From Labilibaculum sp. (GTDB lineage Bacteria > Bacteroidota > Bacteroidia > Bacteroidales > Marinifilaceae): 64,000 nucleotides of DNA. Position 1 is the first letter of the stretch. Every line of letters begins with the position of its first letter. Where the stretch lies: assembly GCF_963664555.1 (NCBI RefSeq), contig NZ_OY761461.1, forward strand, positions 4,753,769 to 4,817,768, in the 5' to 3' direction. The position numbers were made by a program, and so were the translations under genes. The notes beneath the pieces are model-generated. The model was not told where the DNA came from and did not search any database. It saw nothing but the letters and a program-made list of their open reading frames with translations. Positions 27,526-37,238 of this stretch are shown piece by piece.

Positions 27526-28575
27526 ATGAACAAATTTAGAAAAATATACATGGTCTTCCTGTCTCTTCTAAGCGTAGCCTGCGATCCTTTTCAAACCAAA
27601 ATTGGAACAGAGGTATCCTTATACGAAAGTCCGGAAAAACAAGAATTCGCCTTTCCGGATACCTTAAAAGTAATGACATGGAACATCAAATTTGGCGGTG
27701 GAAGAATTGATTTCTTTTTCGATTGCCATGGCGACCGGGTTATTATGGAAAAATCAGAAGTGCTGGATAACATGAGCGTGCTTTCTGAAAAAATCCGTGA
27801 AGTAAACCCCGATATCCTGTTTATTCAGGAAGCCGATGTGAATGCAAAACGAAGTGCTTTTGTTGATCAGGTTCAGTATCTGGTCAACAATACCGACTTT
27901 AATTATGCGGCCTATGCCTCACAATGGAAAGCCAAACACATCCCCAGCGACGGCATCGGAAAAATGGATTCGGGCAATGCCATTTTATCCAAATGGAAAT
28001 TTACCGATGCGAAACGAACTCCTCTGCCTCTTATTCAATCGCAAAATTTCATTGTTCGTTATTTTTATCTCAAACGGAATATTCTGGAAATAAATCTGGA
28101 ACACAAGGGTGAGGCAATTAAACTTTTAACAACACATCTATCGGCCTATGCCAATGATGACACCAAGAAAAATCAACTGGATATTTTAAAGAATTACGTC
28201 GATTCAATTCATCAGAAAGGACAAACATTCATTTTAGGCGGTGATTTTAACTCTCTTCCTCCATTTAGCAGACAAACCAGTAAATTCGATGATTCTGCAT
28301 GCACCGATGGTGATTTTGATGCGGATAATTACAGCTCCGAAACAGAATGGATGATGCCTTTTTACAAAAGTTATAAAGCGGCAATTCCTTTGGAAGAATA
28401 CAAAGAGAACAATTCTAAGCATTTTACACACACAACAGATAAAAACGGGTACTGGAATAGAAAGGTCGATTATATATTTACCAATGGCCACCTTGTTCAA
28501 AATAGCGGAAACACACTTCAACAATGGATGCAGGCATCTGATCATGCACCTATTGTTGTAAATTATAAACTATGA
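27526..28575 (+). CDS. Lipoprotein-type EEP family hydrolase
   Basis: The 349-residue protein starts with a lipoprotein-like signal peptide (LLSVAC, Cys at about residue 19) and has an EEP phosphohydrolase domain: MTWNIKFGGGR, FIQEADVN, LTTHLSAY, GGDFNSLP and SDHAPIVV. The residues for metal binding and catalysis are present. It is probably exported and anchored to the outer membrane, facing phosphorylated substrates such as nucleic acids or lipids. It stands alone between the arsC-like gene and mutA. Confidence 0.87.
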   Translation: MNKFRKIYMVFLSLLSVACDPFQTKIGTEVSLYESPEKQEFAFPDTLKVMTWNIKFGGGRIDFFFDCHGDRVIMEKSEVLDNMSVLSEKIREVNPDILFIQEADVNAKRSAFVDQVQYLVNNTDFNYAAYASQWKAKHIPSDGIGKMDSGNAILSKWKFTDAKRTPLPLIQSQNFIVRYFYLKRNILEINLEHKGEAIKLLTTHLSAYANDDTKKNQLDILKNYVDSIHQKGQTFILGGDFNSLPPFSRQTSKFDDSACTDGDFDADNYSSETEWMMPFYKSYKAAIPLEEYKENNSKHFTHTTDKNGYWNRKVDYIFTNGHLVQNSGNTLQQWMQASDHAPIVVNYKL

Positions 28576-28797
28576 GTCAGCAATTATTAATGGGTAAGTC
28601 ATAAGATCTTAACTCATTATTTAATTCCAGACAATTCCATTTTTAATTGACCGGAAATCCTATTTTATTCATGAATCTTAATTAATAATTCCTAATTCCA
28701 AGGTGTTTTAAAAGTATGATTAAGAACATTTTTAAAACCTTCCTTAAATGATAAAAAGGCCTTATTTTTAGGCTCTAATTTTTAAACAGTTACAGTT

Positions 28798-30663
28798 ATG
28801 GCAGATAATAAACTTTTTAGTGACTTTGCTCCTCAATCTACTCAAGAGTGGATTGACAAAATCACTAAAGATCTTAAAGGTGCTGACTTTGATAGAAAGT
28901 TGGTTTGGAGAACTAATGAAGGATTCAATGTACAGCCTTTCTACAGACTGGAGAACATGGAAGACAAAGCCTTCATGAATACCTATCCTGGAGATTTTCC
29001 TTATGTTCGTGGTAATAAAAAAGACAATAATGATTGGTTGGTTCGTCAGGATATCATTGTAGAGGATGTGAAAGCAGCTAACGAAAAAGCTCTTGATGTT
29101 CTGAACAAAGGTATCGACTCAATTGGATTCGTATTGAATTGGAAAGACCTAAGCAAAGATGAATTAGCAACTTTGTTAAATGGTATTTTCCTGGATTGTG
29201 TAGAAATCAACTTCGAAAAATCTCACGGCTCTGTTGAATTAATCAAAAACCTACAGGCAATTGCAACCGAAAAAGGGATCGCTCTTGATAAATTAAATGG
29301 AGGAATTTCTATCGATCCTCTTTCAGGATTCAGTACTGTTGGTAACTTCTGTCAGTCAGAAGAAAGTTCTTTTAATTATTTAAAAGAAGCTATCGAAGCT
29401 GCTAAAGCTCTTCCTAACTATAAAGTTGTTGCAGTAGGTGGAAGCCTTTTCAACAACTCAGGATCTTCAATTGTTGAAGAATTAGGTTTCTCTTTAGCTG
29501 CTGGAGCTGAATACCTAAGCAAAATGATTGATGCAGGTCTTTCAGTTGACGAGGTAGCTCCAAAAATCCGTTTCAACTTTGCAACCAGCTCTAAATATTT
29601 TATGGAGATTGCCAAGTTAAGAGCCGGACGTATGGTATGGGCTAACATCGTTAAAGCATTTGGTGCTTCAAACGAAGAAGTTTGCAAAATGAATGTTCAT
29701 GGTGAAACTTCAGAATGGAACAAAACTGTTTATGATCCTTATGTGAACATGCTGCGTACTCAAACTGAATCAATGTCGGCTGTTTTAGGTGGACTTGATT
29801 CATTCACAGTAAAACCTTTCGATTCTGCATTTGCTGAATCTTCTGTTTTCTCTGAAAGAATTGCCCGTAACCAACAATTATTATTAAAAGAAGAATCGCA
29901 TCTGGCTAAAATTGCTGATCCGGCTGCAGGTTCATACTATATTGAATCATTGACTGAATCAATTGCTGATGAAGCTTGGAAACTATTCCTGACTGTTGAA
30001 GACAAAGGTGGATACCTTGAAGCCTTCAAAGCAGGATTCGTTCAATCTACGATCAAAGCAACTGCACAGAAACGTGATTTCCAAATTGCTACACGCCAGG
30101 AGAATTTCTTAGGAACCAACCAATTCCCAAATTTTGGAGAAGTATTGGAAGCTCTTCCTGAGACAGTTCTTGCTCCTGCAGATAAAACTGCAGCGAATGC
30201 TGTTTGCGAAACTCTTAAACCATATCGTGGTGCTCAGGCTTTCGAAACTCTTCGTAACAAAACTGATATTTACAGCAAAACAAATGGTCGTCCTAAAGTG
30301 ATGATGTTCCCTATCGGAAACTTAAACATGCGTAAAGCCCGTGCTCAGTTTGCTTGTAACTTCTTCGCTTGTGCCGGATTTGATGTTGAAGATCATAACG
30401 GTTTTAAATCAGTAGAAGAAGGTGTAAAATTCGTAACTGAAAAAGGTGCCAAGATCGTTGTTGTTTGTAGTTCTGATGATGAATATGCAACTATCGTTCC
30501 TGAAGTTTACGAAGCTCTTAAAGGGGAAGCAATTACCGTTGTTGCAGGTGCTCCGGCATGTGCTGATGAATTAAAAGCCAAGGGTATTGAGAACTTTATC
30601 AACGTGAAATCTAACGTTCTTGAAACGTTGAAAGCATATCAAGCCGAGCTAGGTATTAAATAG
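28798..30663 (+). CDS. mutA: Methylmalonyl-CoA mutase, small (beta) subunit
   Basis: The 621-residue subunit pairs with MutB to interconvert succinyl-CoA and (R)-methylmalonyl-CoA in propionate formation. It has a TIM-barrel-like mutase domain (about 35-470) and a C-terminal B12-binding-like fold (about 495-615). The cobalamin-binding DxHxxG signature is missing (GNLNMRKARA in its place), as expected for the non-catalytic subunit. mutB follows after a 142-bp repeat-like spacer. Confidence 0.95.
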   Translation: MADNKLFSDFAPQSTQEWIDKITKDLKGADFDRKLVWRTNEGFNVQPFYRLENMEDKAFMNTYPGDFPYVRGNKKDNNDWLVRQDIIVEDVKAANEKALDVLNKGIDSIGFVLNWKDLSKDELATLLNGIFLDCVEINFEKSHGSVELIKNLQAIATEKGIALDKLNGGISIDPLSGFSTVGNFCQSEESSFNYLKEAIEAAKALPNYKVVAVGGSLFNNSGSSIVEELGFSLAAGAEYLSKMIDAGLSVDEVAPKIRFNFATSSKYFMEIAKLRAGRMVWANIVKAFGASNEEVCKMNVHGETSEWNKTVYDPYVNMLRTQTESMSAVLGGLDSFTVKPFDSAFAESSVFSERIARNQQLLLKEESHLAKIADPAAGSYYIESLTESIADEAWKLFLTVEDKGGYLEAFKAGFVQSTIKATAQKRDFQIATRQENFLGTNQFPNFGEVLEALPETVLAPADKTAANAVCETLKPYRGAQAFETLRNKTDIYSKTNGRPKVMMFPIGNLNMRKARAQFACNFFACAGFDVEDHNGFKSVEEGVKFVTEKGAKIVVVCSSDDEYATIVPEVYEALKGEAITVVAGAPACADELKAKGIENFINVKSNVLETLKAYQAELGIK

Positions 30664-30805
30664 ATTTGAGATATGAGATGTGAGATGTAAAATCTCACAA
30701 AATATTAAAAATCAAATATTAGATTACTAAAAATTGATTCAGGATTCTTAATCAAGATGTAAATCATCTCATATTTAAAATCTTGTATCTAAAATCTAAA
30801 AAGAA
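30664..30805. repeat. AT-rich intergenic repeat between mutA and mutB
   Basis: The spacer contains GAGATATGAGATGTGA (30668-30683), a hairpin GTGAGAT/ATCTCAC (30680-30686, 30692-30698) and an inverted CATCTCATAT (30765-30774) matching ATATGAGATG (30671-30680). A close relative, GAGATATTAGATGTGA, lies at 20901-20916. Confidence 0.5.
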
Positions 30806-32962
30806 ATGAAACCAAATTTTAAAGATATAAATATCAAGTCATCTCAAAGAGCTGCGACAACATCTCAGGAATGGGAAAAAGAAAACGGCATTGAAAAATC
30901 TTGGATGACACCAGAACAAATTCCTGTTAAAACAGCCTTTAACAAGGAAGATTTAGAAGGCATGGAGCACTTGAACTATGTTTCAGGTTTGCCACCATTC
31001 CTACGTGGACCTTATTCAGCGATGTATCCTTTACGTCCTTGGACTGTTCGTCAGTATGCAGGTTTCTCTACTGCTGAAGAATCAAATGCATTCTACCGTC
31101 GTAACCTTGCTGCTGGTCAAAAAGGTCTTTCTGTAGCATTCGATTTAGCTACTCACCGTGGATATGATTCAGATCATCCCCGTGTGATTGGTGATGTTGG
31201 TAAAGCAGGGGTTGCTATCGACTCTATTTTGGATATGGAGATCCTTTTCGATCAAATTCCATTGGATCAGATGTCAGTATCTATGACAATGAACGGAGCA
31301 GTACTTCCAGTACTGGCTTTCTACATCGTTGCAGGTTTGGAGCAAGGCGCTAAACTGGAAGAACTCTCCGGTACTATCCAAAACGATATCCTAAAAGAAT
31401 TCATGGTGCGTAACACATACATTTACCCACCGGATTTCTCAATGAAAATTATTGCTGATATCTTCGAATTCACTTCGAATTTCATGCCTAAGTTCAACTC
31501 CATTTCTATCTCGGGTTACCACATGCAGGAAGCAGGTGCTACAGCAGATATCGAGTTGGCTTATACTCTTGCTGATGGTTTGGAGTACTTGAAAAAAGGT
31601 GTTGCTGCAGGTATGGATGTTGATACATTCGCTCCCCGTTTGTCTTTCTTCTGGGCTATCGGAATGAATCACTTCATGGAGATTGCTAAAATGCGTGCGG
31701 GTCGTTTGCTATGGTCTAAGATTGTAAAACAATTCAATCCTAAGAATCCTAAGTCAATGGCATTACGTACTCACTCGCAAACTTCAGGTTGGTCATTAAC
31801 TGAGCAGGATCCTTTCAACAACGTTGGACGTACCTGTATCGAGGCTATGGCTGCTGCATTGGGTCACACTCAGTCTCTTCACACCAATGCTTTGGATGAG
31901 GCGATTGCATTGCCAACCGATTTCTCTGCACGTATTGCCCGTAATACTCAAATCTTTATTCAGGATGAAACTACCATCTGTAAAGCTGTTGATCCTTGGG
32001 CAGGTTCTTACTACGTTGAGTCATTAACTCAAGAGTTAGTAAATAAGGCTTGGTCTCACATCGAAGAAGTTGAGAAATTAGGTGGAATGGCGAAAGCGAT
32101 CGAGTCTGGTATTCCAAAACTTCGTATCGAAGAAGCTGCTGCACGTACTCAAGCTAAAATTGATGCGAACACTCAAACTATTGTAGGTACCAACAAATAT
32201 CGTTTGGAGAAAGAAGATCCATTGGATATTTTGGAAGTAGATAACACTGCTGTACGTATTGCTCAGATTGAACGTTTGGCTAAGCTTCGTGCTAACCGTG
32301 ACGATAAAGCTGTTCAAGCTGCTCTTGAAGCCATCACTGCTTGTGCAAACGGAGGTGAAGGCAACTTATTGGATCTTGCTGTTAAAGCTGCACAATTACG
32401 TGCTTCTTTAGGTGAGATTTCAGATGCATGTGAAAAAGTTTGTGGTAGATATAAAGCTGTAATTAGAACCGTGTCAGGAGTATATTCATCAGAATCAGGA
32501 CAAGATGCTGATTTCGCAATAGCGAAAGAAAAAGCAAATCAATTTGCAGAAATGACAGGACGTCGTCCTCGTATCATGATCGCAAAAATGGGACAAGATG
32601 GTCATGACCGTGGTGGTAAAGTTGTTGCTACTGGTTTTGCTGACATAGGATTTGACGTGGATATGGGACCTTTGTTCCAAACTCCGGAGGAATCTGCTAA
32701 GCAAGCTGTAGAAAATGATGTACACATCGTTGGTGTTTCTTCATTAGCTGCTGGTCACAAAACTTTAGTTCCTGCAGTTATCGCGGAATTGAAAAAATTG
32801 GGCCGCGAAGATATCATGGTTACTGCAGGTGGTGTTATTCCAGCTCAGGATTACGATTTCTTATACGAAGCTGGTGTTGTTGGTGTATTTGGTCCTGGTA
32901 CCAAAGTATCAAAATGTGCTATCCAAATGTTGGATATCCTAATTGAGCAATACAAAGACTAG
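30806..32962 (+). CDS. mutB: Methylmalonyl-CoA mutase, large (alpha) subunit
   Basis: The 718-residue catalytic subunit contains the substrate barrel (about 40-560; YPLRPWTVRQYAGF, then SGYHMQEAGA) and a C-terminal cobalamin domain with DGHDRGG at about 598-604, the lower-ligand His. Together with MutA it makes succinyl/methylmalonyl-CoA conversion possible. The epimerase and decarboxylase genes are not in the window. A strong terminator follows. Confidence 0.97.
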   Translation: MKPNFKDINIKSSQRAATTSQEWEKENGIEKSWMTPEQIPVKTAFNKEDLEGMEHLNYVSGLPPFLRGPYSAMYPLRPWTVRQYAGFSTAEESNAFYRRNLAAGQKGLSVAFDLATHRGYDSDHPRVIGDVGKAGVAIDSILDMEILFDQIPLDQMSVSMTMNGAVLPVLAFYIVAGLEQGAKLEELSGTIQNDILKEFMVRNTYIYPPDFSMKIIADIFEFTSNFMPKFNSISISGYHMQEAGATADIELAYTLADGLEYLKKGVAAGMDVDTFAPRLSFFWAIGMNHFMEIAKMRAGRLLWSKIVKQFNPKNPKSMALRTHSQTSGWSLTEQDPFNNVGRTCIEAMAAALGHTQSLHTNALDEAIALPTDFSARIARNTQIFIQDETTICKAVDPWAGSYYVESLTQELVNKAWSHIEEVEKLGGMAKAIESGIPKLRIEEAAARTQAKIDANTQTIVGTNKYRLEKEDPLDILEVDNTAVRIAQIERLAKLRANRDDKAVQAALEAITACANGGEGNLLDLAVKAAQLRASLGEISDACEKVCGRYKAVIRTVSGVYSSESGQDADFAIAKEKANQFAEMTGRRPRIMIAKMGQDGHDRGGKVVATGFADIGFDVDMGPLFQTPEESAKQAVENDVHIVGVSSLAAGHKTLVPAVIAELKKLGREDIMVTAGGVIPAQDYDFLYEAGVVGVFGPGTKVSKCAIQMLDILIEQYKD

Positions 32963-32984
32963 TTCTTTTATTATCATTATATTT

Positions 32985-33016
32985 AAAGACAGGAATCATG
33001 TTCCTGTCTTTTTTTT
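32985..33016 (+). terminator. Intrinsic terminator of mutA-mutB
   Basis: An 11-bp stem (32985-32995 with 33001-33011), 5-nt loop and a run of eight T. Confidence 0.93.
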
Positions 33017-33053
33017 GTGCTAAATTTTAGCTTAAATTAAAACTTCAAACTTT

Positions 33054-33563
33054 ATGAAAAGACCAGCCATTCTTCTTTTTCTCTCATTAATAATTTTGAA
33101 TATTTCTGCACAAAACCAAACCAAAGAAGATTCCCGAATCAAGATGAAGATTCTTTTCGGACAACTGACTTTAGATGCATTTAACATGGATATTTGTTCC
33201 CCTTGGTACACTCCGGAGCACGATTCTTATCTGCCGGACACAACGATTCTAAATGAGCTTCGGGAACAAAATCTAACAGATATATCAATTCACCTGATTA
33301 TCGGTTCATGGTGTCACGACAGTCATAGAGAAGTACCTCGTTTCATCAAAATACTGGAAGAAATAAATTTTCCGTTCGATCAATTAAATATGAATGCTTT
33401 AGACTCCGGCAAATCTTCACCGGATTTTGATGCAAAAGCCAATAAGGTTACCAATGTTCCAACGGCCATCATCTGCCGAAATGGCAAGGAAATAGGTCGG
33501 ATTATCGAAAGTCCAAAAAAATCTTTGGAAAAAGATCTTTTACTAATAATCTCAAAAAATTAG
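33054..33563 (+). CDS. Exported thioredoxin-like protein, monothiol motif
   Basis: The 169-residue protein has a signal peptide (1-20, ending ISAQ) and a thioredoxin-like domain with IIGSWCHDSHREVPR (Cys at about 87, CxxS type) and the cis-Pro turn NVPTAII. A monothiol active site favours glutathionylation-type or chaperone chemistry over disulfide reduction. It is likely periplasmic. A DUF4190 gene follows 32 bp later. Confidence 0.8.
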   Translation: MKRPAILLFLSLIILNISAQNQTKEDSRIKMKILFGQLTLDAFNMDICSPWYTPEHDSYLPDTTILNELREQNLTDISIHLIIGSWCHDSHREVPRFIKILEEINFPFDQLNMNALDSGKSSPDFDAKANKVTNVPTAIICRNGKEIGRIIESPKKSLEKDLLLIISKN

Positions 33564-33595
33564 TACCTTTATCCTTTAGACCAACTAACACAATC

Positions 33596-34054
33596 ATGGA
33601 ACAAGAGAGAACAAATGCCGGACAAACATTAGGAATTATTGGATTGATACTTGGTATTATAACTTTAATGATAGGATTTATTCCCTGTGTTGGAGTTATT
33701 GCACTTGTTCCTGGAGTAATCGCAATTATTTTAAGTGCTGTTGGACTAAGCCAGGCCAATCGGGGAAATGGTGCACGTGGTATTAATATCGGAGCATTAA
33801 TTGTCTCAATTATTGGTGTTTTAGTCGCATCTTTATGGTTAATTTTTGTTGTCGGAATTGCCAACCTCAACGAAGATGAAATTGAAGGATTTGTAGAAGA
33901 TGTAATCGAAGAAGTGATTGATGAATCTGTTCACAATGCTGATTTACAAGATGCCTTACAAGAATTGGAAGAACAACTCGATGAGGTTTGTGTTGATTCG
34001 ATTCATATTAAAACAGACAGCATCAACATCGAAATTAAAATTGATAATGAGTAA
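33596..34054 (+). CDS. DUF4190-type small membrane protein
   Basis: The 152-residue protein has two long hydrophobic hairpins (about 10-52 and 64-90), Gly-rich as in DUF4190 (IIGLILGIITLMIGF), then an acidic cytoplasmic or periplasmic tail (about 92-152, many Asp and Glu). Function unknown. The next gene starts 8 bp before its stop, indicating one operon. Confidence 0.8.
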   Translation: MEQERTNAGQTLGIIGLILGIITLMIGFIPCVGVIALVPGVIAIILSAVGLSQANRGNGARGINIGALIVSIIGVLVASLWLIFVVGIANLNEDEIEGFVEDVIEEVIDESVHNADLQDALQELEEQLDEVCVDSIHIKTDSINIEIKIDNE

Positions 34055-34490
34055 TTCTCAATATTCGGCTAAACAGAATTACAAAATAATTAACCTCTCT
34101 TTAGCCGGAATTATTCTTTGCATTTTTATTTATTCTGCTCTGTTTTCTCCTAAAGAATGCAATCATCCCATACCTTCTTTTTACACCCAAATTACAAACG
34201 AAATAAGTCCGTCTACCGGTCTGTCACGAAGCTTCTCTGCAATTGTGCGAGGTGATCTTCCACTGGCTAAGACATTCAACCCTTACAGCTTACATATTTT
34301 TCTTTTTTTTGCCTTTCAGTTCATTTTTAGGATTTTATCATTTTCGTTGATTAACGATAAATTTCAGTTGATGAAACCTGCTATTTTAATGGATATCACA
34401 CTGTCATTAACAGGCTTTTATCTGGCCTTCAGACCATTAATACTATTCACAATAAAACTTTTTCAGAAAACCATCGTAAACTGCTGGTAA
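34047..34490 (+). CDS. DUF2752-like membrane protein
   Basis: The 147-residue protein has three hydrophobic segments and SPSTGLSRSFSAIVRGDLPLA, which resembles the DUF2752 core (CPxCGxTRxxxALxxGD), but the Cys residues are absent. The ATG at 34047 overlaps the upstream gene by 8 bp; a longer frame from 33918 would run inside that gene. Function unknown. Confidence 0.7.
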   Translation: MSNSQYSAKQNYKIINLSLAGIILCIFIYSALFSPKECNHPIPSFYTQITNEISPSTGLSRSFSAIVRGDLPLAKTFNPYSLHIFLFFAFQFIFRILSFSLINDKFQLMKPAILMDITLSLTGFYLAFRPLILFTIKLFQKTIVNCW

Positions 34491-34520
34491 GTTAAATATT
34501 ATTAAACTAACACCTTCGAT

Positions 34521-34856
34521 ATGCCGGCACTACTTGTAATAGTTTTTCTCGTACTTCTGACCAGTCTGATGGTTTTACATGTCTACAATGAGCTCAATTT
34601 ATTCAAAAGGATTACCCGGGCAGGATATTTTGTGCAGGAACTAATGGATCAGCATGGAATAAAACATCTTGATTTGGAAAAGAAATTTGAATCCTCAACT
34701 CTTACGACTCAACTTCGAGTATTAGAGTATTATCTGCACTCTCTTAATTCATCTTACAAAGATTTTGGCACCAGAAAAACGACTGTTCAGAGACTAATAA
34801 CAATAGAGAATGTTCTGGCAGAATATGGCTACCAGAACAAATTAAGTGTTATTTAA
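34521..34856 (+). CDS. Small N-anchored protein of unknown function
   Basis: The 111-residue protein has one N-terminal hydrophobic helix (about 3-22) followed by a helical soluble part (ITRAGYFVQELMDQHGIKHLDLEKKF). I recognise no family. It is the last of four same-strand genes with short spacers (33596-34856) and overlaps the convergent MBL gene by 8 bp. Confidence 0.6.
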   Translation: MPALLVIVFLVLLTSLMVLHVYNELNLFKRITRAGYFVQELMDQHGIKHLDLEKKFESSTLTTQLRVLEYYLHSLNSSYKDFGTRKTTVQRLITIENVLAEYGYQNKLSVI

Positions 34857-35691
34857 TATCAGCAAGAGAAAAACATTTATCAACTTTTATACCTCTGGGC
34901 GTTTGTACTAAGCTGCAACACTCAGTTACTATATCGTGCTGAAAAAATAAGATATAATTATTCTCCACAGCTTCTTTTAGAAAAACCTCTTTCTCGTGCA
35001 ATGATGCAATTGGATTTAAATCGTAGCTGGCCAACCATTTTACAGGAACATTAGCCGTTGTAGGAATAAAATCTCCGGCAAACACAATGGTAAAGTTTTC
35101 ATTTTTAATAATAGAAACCATCAAACCTGGAGTATGACCATTCACTAATCTAACTTCAAAATTAGGAAATAATTCTCCCTCCTTCTCTACAAACCTCAAT
35201 TTGCCAGCCTCCTTTATTGGAACAATATTTTCCTGAAAATAGGCATCAGCTTCACGAATATTTGGGCTGCTAAAATTGTTCCATTGGGTTTTACTCACCC
35301 AATGTGTGGCATTCGGAAAAACCAGTTCGAAACCATCTCCCTTTTCATTATGCTTTACAGCACCACCACAATGATCGAAATGCAAATGAGTAAAAACCAC
35401 ATCTGTAATATCTGTTGGCTGAAAACCAATATTCGCAAGAGAAGACAATAAATCAGCCTCTCCATTCAAATGATGATGTTTAAAAAATTCAGCACTTTGC
35501 TTATCTCCGGTACCATTATCGATCAGTATTTTTCGCTCCCCGTCAACAACAAGCATGCTTCTCATTGCACAATTGCATAAATTATCTTCATCGCTTGGGT
35601 ATTTTCGACTCCAAAGAAGTTTTGGAACCACACTGAACATAGCACCTCCATCGCACTTAAAATTGCCTGTTTCTATATTATATATTTCCAT
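34849..35691 (-). CDS. MBL-fold metallo-hydrolase
   Basis: The 280-residue protein has the zinc signature FTHLHFDHCGG (about 93-103), VNGHTPGL and the later AGDF, all typical of metallo-beta-lactamase-fold hydrolases. It lacks a signal peptide, so it is cytoplasmic. Members include lactonases and glyoxalase-like enzymes; the substrate cannot be told. It is divergent from mpl with only 111 bp between their starts. Confidence 0.9.
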   Translation of the reverse strand: MEIYNIETGNFKCDGGAMFSVVPKLLWSRKYPSDEDNLCNCAMRSMLVVDGERKILIDNGTGDKQSAEFFKHHHLNGEADLLSSLANIGFQPTDITDVVFTHLHFDHCGGAVKHNEKGDGFELVFPNATHWVSKTQWNNFSSPNIREADAYFQENIVPIKEAGKLRFVEKEGELFPNFEVRLVNGHTPGLMVSIIKNENFTIVFAGDFIPTTANVPVKWLASYDLNPIASLHEKEVFLKEAVENNYILFFQHDIVTECCSLVQTPRGIKVDKCFSLADIK

Positions 35692-35802
35692 TATTTTTAA
35701 GTAAATATGTTATCTTTAATCCTGAATCGCACTGTAAATACAGCTTTACAGACCTATTCATTCAATACAGATCAAAAATACAATTTTTTAAAACGAATAC
35801 CA

Positions 35803-37170
35803 ATGAGAGTACATTTTATAGCAATTGGCGGCAGCGCCATGCACAATCTTGCAATAGCATTGCATTTAAAAGGTTTTACTGTTTCAGGTTCTGATGATGA
35901 AATTTTTAACCCCTCAAAATCACGTTTGGAAAAACACAATATACTGCCAAAAGAATGGGGCTGGTTTCCTGAAAAAATAAATACTGATCTCGACGCTATT
36001 ATTCTTGGAATGCACGCCCGTATTGATAATCCGGAACTTTTAAAAGCTCAGGAATTAGGCTTAAAAATCTTCTCTTATCCTGAATACATTTACGAACAAA
36101 CAAAAGACAAAACCAGAATTGTAATTGGTGGCAGCCATGGAAAAACAACTACAACATCAATGGTTATGCATGTTCTTAAAGAAAATGATATTGATTTTGA
36201 TTATATGGTAGGTGCTCAAATTGAAGGCTTCGAAACCATGGTTAAGTTGACCAAAGAAGCTAAAATCGCAATCTTCGAAGGTGATGAGTATTTGTCTTCT
36301 CCAATTGACCGAAGACCAAAATTTCATCTGTACCATCCACATATCGCATTAATTACCGGTGTAGCCTGGGATCACATCAATGTTTTTCCAACTTTTGAAA
36401 ACTATGTTGAGCAGTTCGAGACATTCACAAATCTTATTCAGCCCAATGGGAGTTTAATCTATTTTGAAGAGGACGAGCACATTCAAAAAATTCTCACTAA
36501 AAGAAGAGATGATGTAAACTACATTCCATACAATACACATCCATTCAGACTGGAAAATAACCAAACCATTTTAACTACAGATGATAATGAATTTGCTCTT
36601 GAAATATTTGGGGAGCATAATTTACAAAACCTTATGGGTGCTTATCATATCTGTAAAAGTATTGGAATAAAAGACCTTGATTTTTACCAATCGATTCAAA
36701 ATTTTTCCGGAGCCGCCCGTCGCCTGCAAAAGTTGGCTGAAAGCGATAACTGCAGTGTGTTTCAGGATTTTGCTCATTCTCCTTCTAAATTAAAGGCAAC
36801 AACCGAAGCTGTAAAAAAGCAATATCAGAATAGAAAATTGATTGCCTGTATGGAACTTCATACTTTCAGCAGCCTGAAGAAAGAATTTCTACCTCATTAT
36901 AAAAATACAATGAGTATGGCTGATCAGGCTTTTGTGTATTTTGATCCGAAAACAATTGAACACAAAAAACTGGAACCAATAACCAGCAAACAGGTAGAAG
37001 AAGCGTTTGGAGGAACTAATCTTAAAGTATATATTAATTCAGATCAACTAATCTCAGATTTACTTTCAATAGATTTTAAGAATACAAATGTTTTATTGAT
37101 GAGTTCGGGAAACTTTACAGGTGTAAACCTCCCTCAACTTGCCGAAAAAATTATAGTAAATACAAAATAA
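35803..37170 (+). CDS. mpl: UDP-N-acetylmuramate:L-alanyl-gamma-D-glutamyl-meso-diaminopimelate ligase
   Basis: Mpl reuses the murein tripeptide by ligating it to UDP-MurNAc. The 455-residue enzyme starts MRVHFIAIGGSAMHNLAIALH, as other Bacteroidetes Mpl do, and has the ATP loop GGSHGKTTTT (about 109-118) and the Mur ligase glutamate in FEGDEYLSS. The frame opening at 35707 overlaps the possible -7 box TATCTTTA (35711-35718) and adds 32 unconserved residues, so the ATG at 35803 is preferred. Confidence 0.94.
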   Translation: MRVHFIAIGGSAMHNLAIALHLKGFTVSGSDDEIFNPSKSRLEKHNILPKEWGWFPEKINTDLDAIILGMHARIDNPELLKAQELGLKIFSYPEYIYEQTKDKTRIVIGGSHGKTTTTSMVMHVLKENDIDFDYMVGAQIEGFETMVKLTKEAKIAIFEGDEYLSSPIDRRPKFHLYHPHIALITGVAWDHINVFPTFENYVEQFETFTNLIQPNGSLIYFEEDEHIQKILTKRRDDVNYIPYNTHPFRLENNQTILTTDDNEFALEIFGEHNLQNLMGAYHICKSIGIKDLDFYQSIQNFSGAARRLQKLAESDNCSVFQDFAHSPSKLKATTEAVKKQYQNRKLIACMELHTFSSLKKEFLPHYKNTMSMADQAFVYFDPKTIEHKKLEPITSKQVEEAFGGTNLKVYINSDQLISDLLSIDFKNTNVLLMSSGNFTGVNLPQLAEKIIVNTK

Positions 37171-37238
37171 GCTAAAGTGCACTATTTCAAATCTCTTTAT
37201 GTTGCCGAAAGATAAATTAATACTATTTTTACGGTATA

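Noticed and set aside
33918..34046. Upstream extension of the DUF2752-like gene
   Set aside because: It runs inside the DUF4190 gene in another frame; the later ATG with an 8-bp overlap is a normal operon junction.
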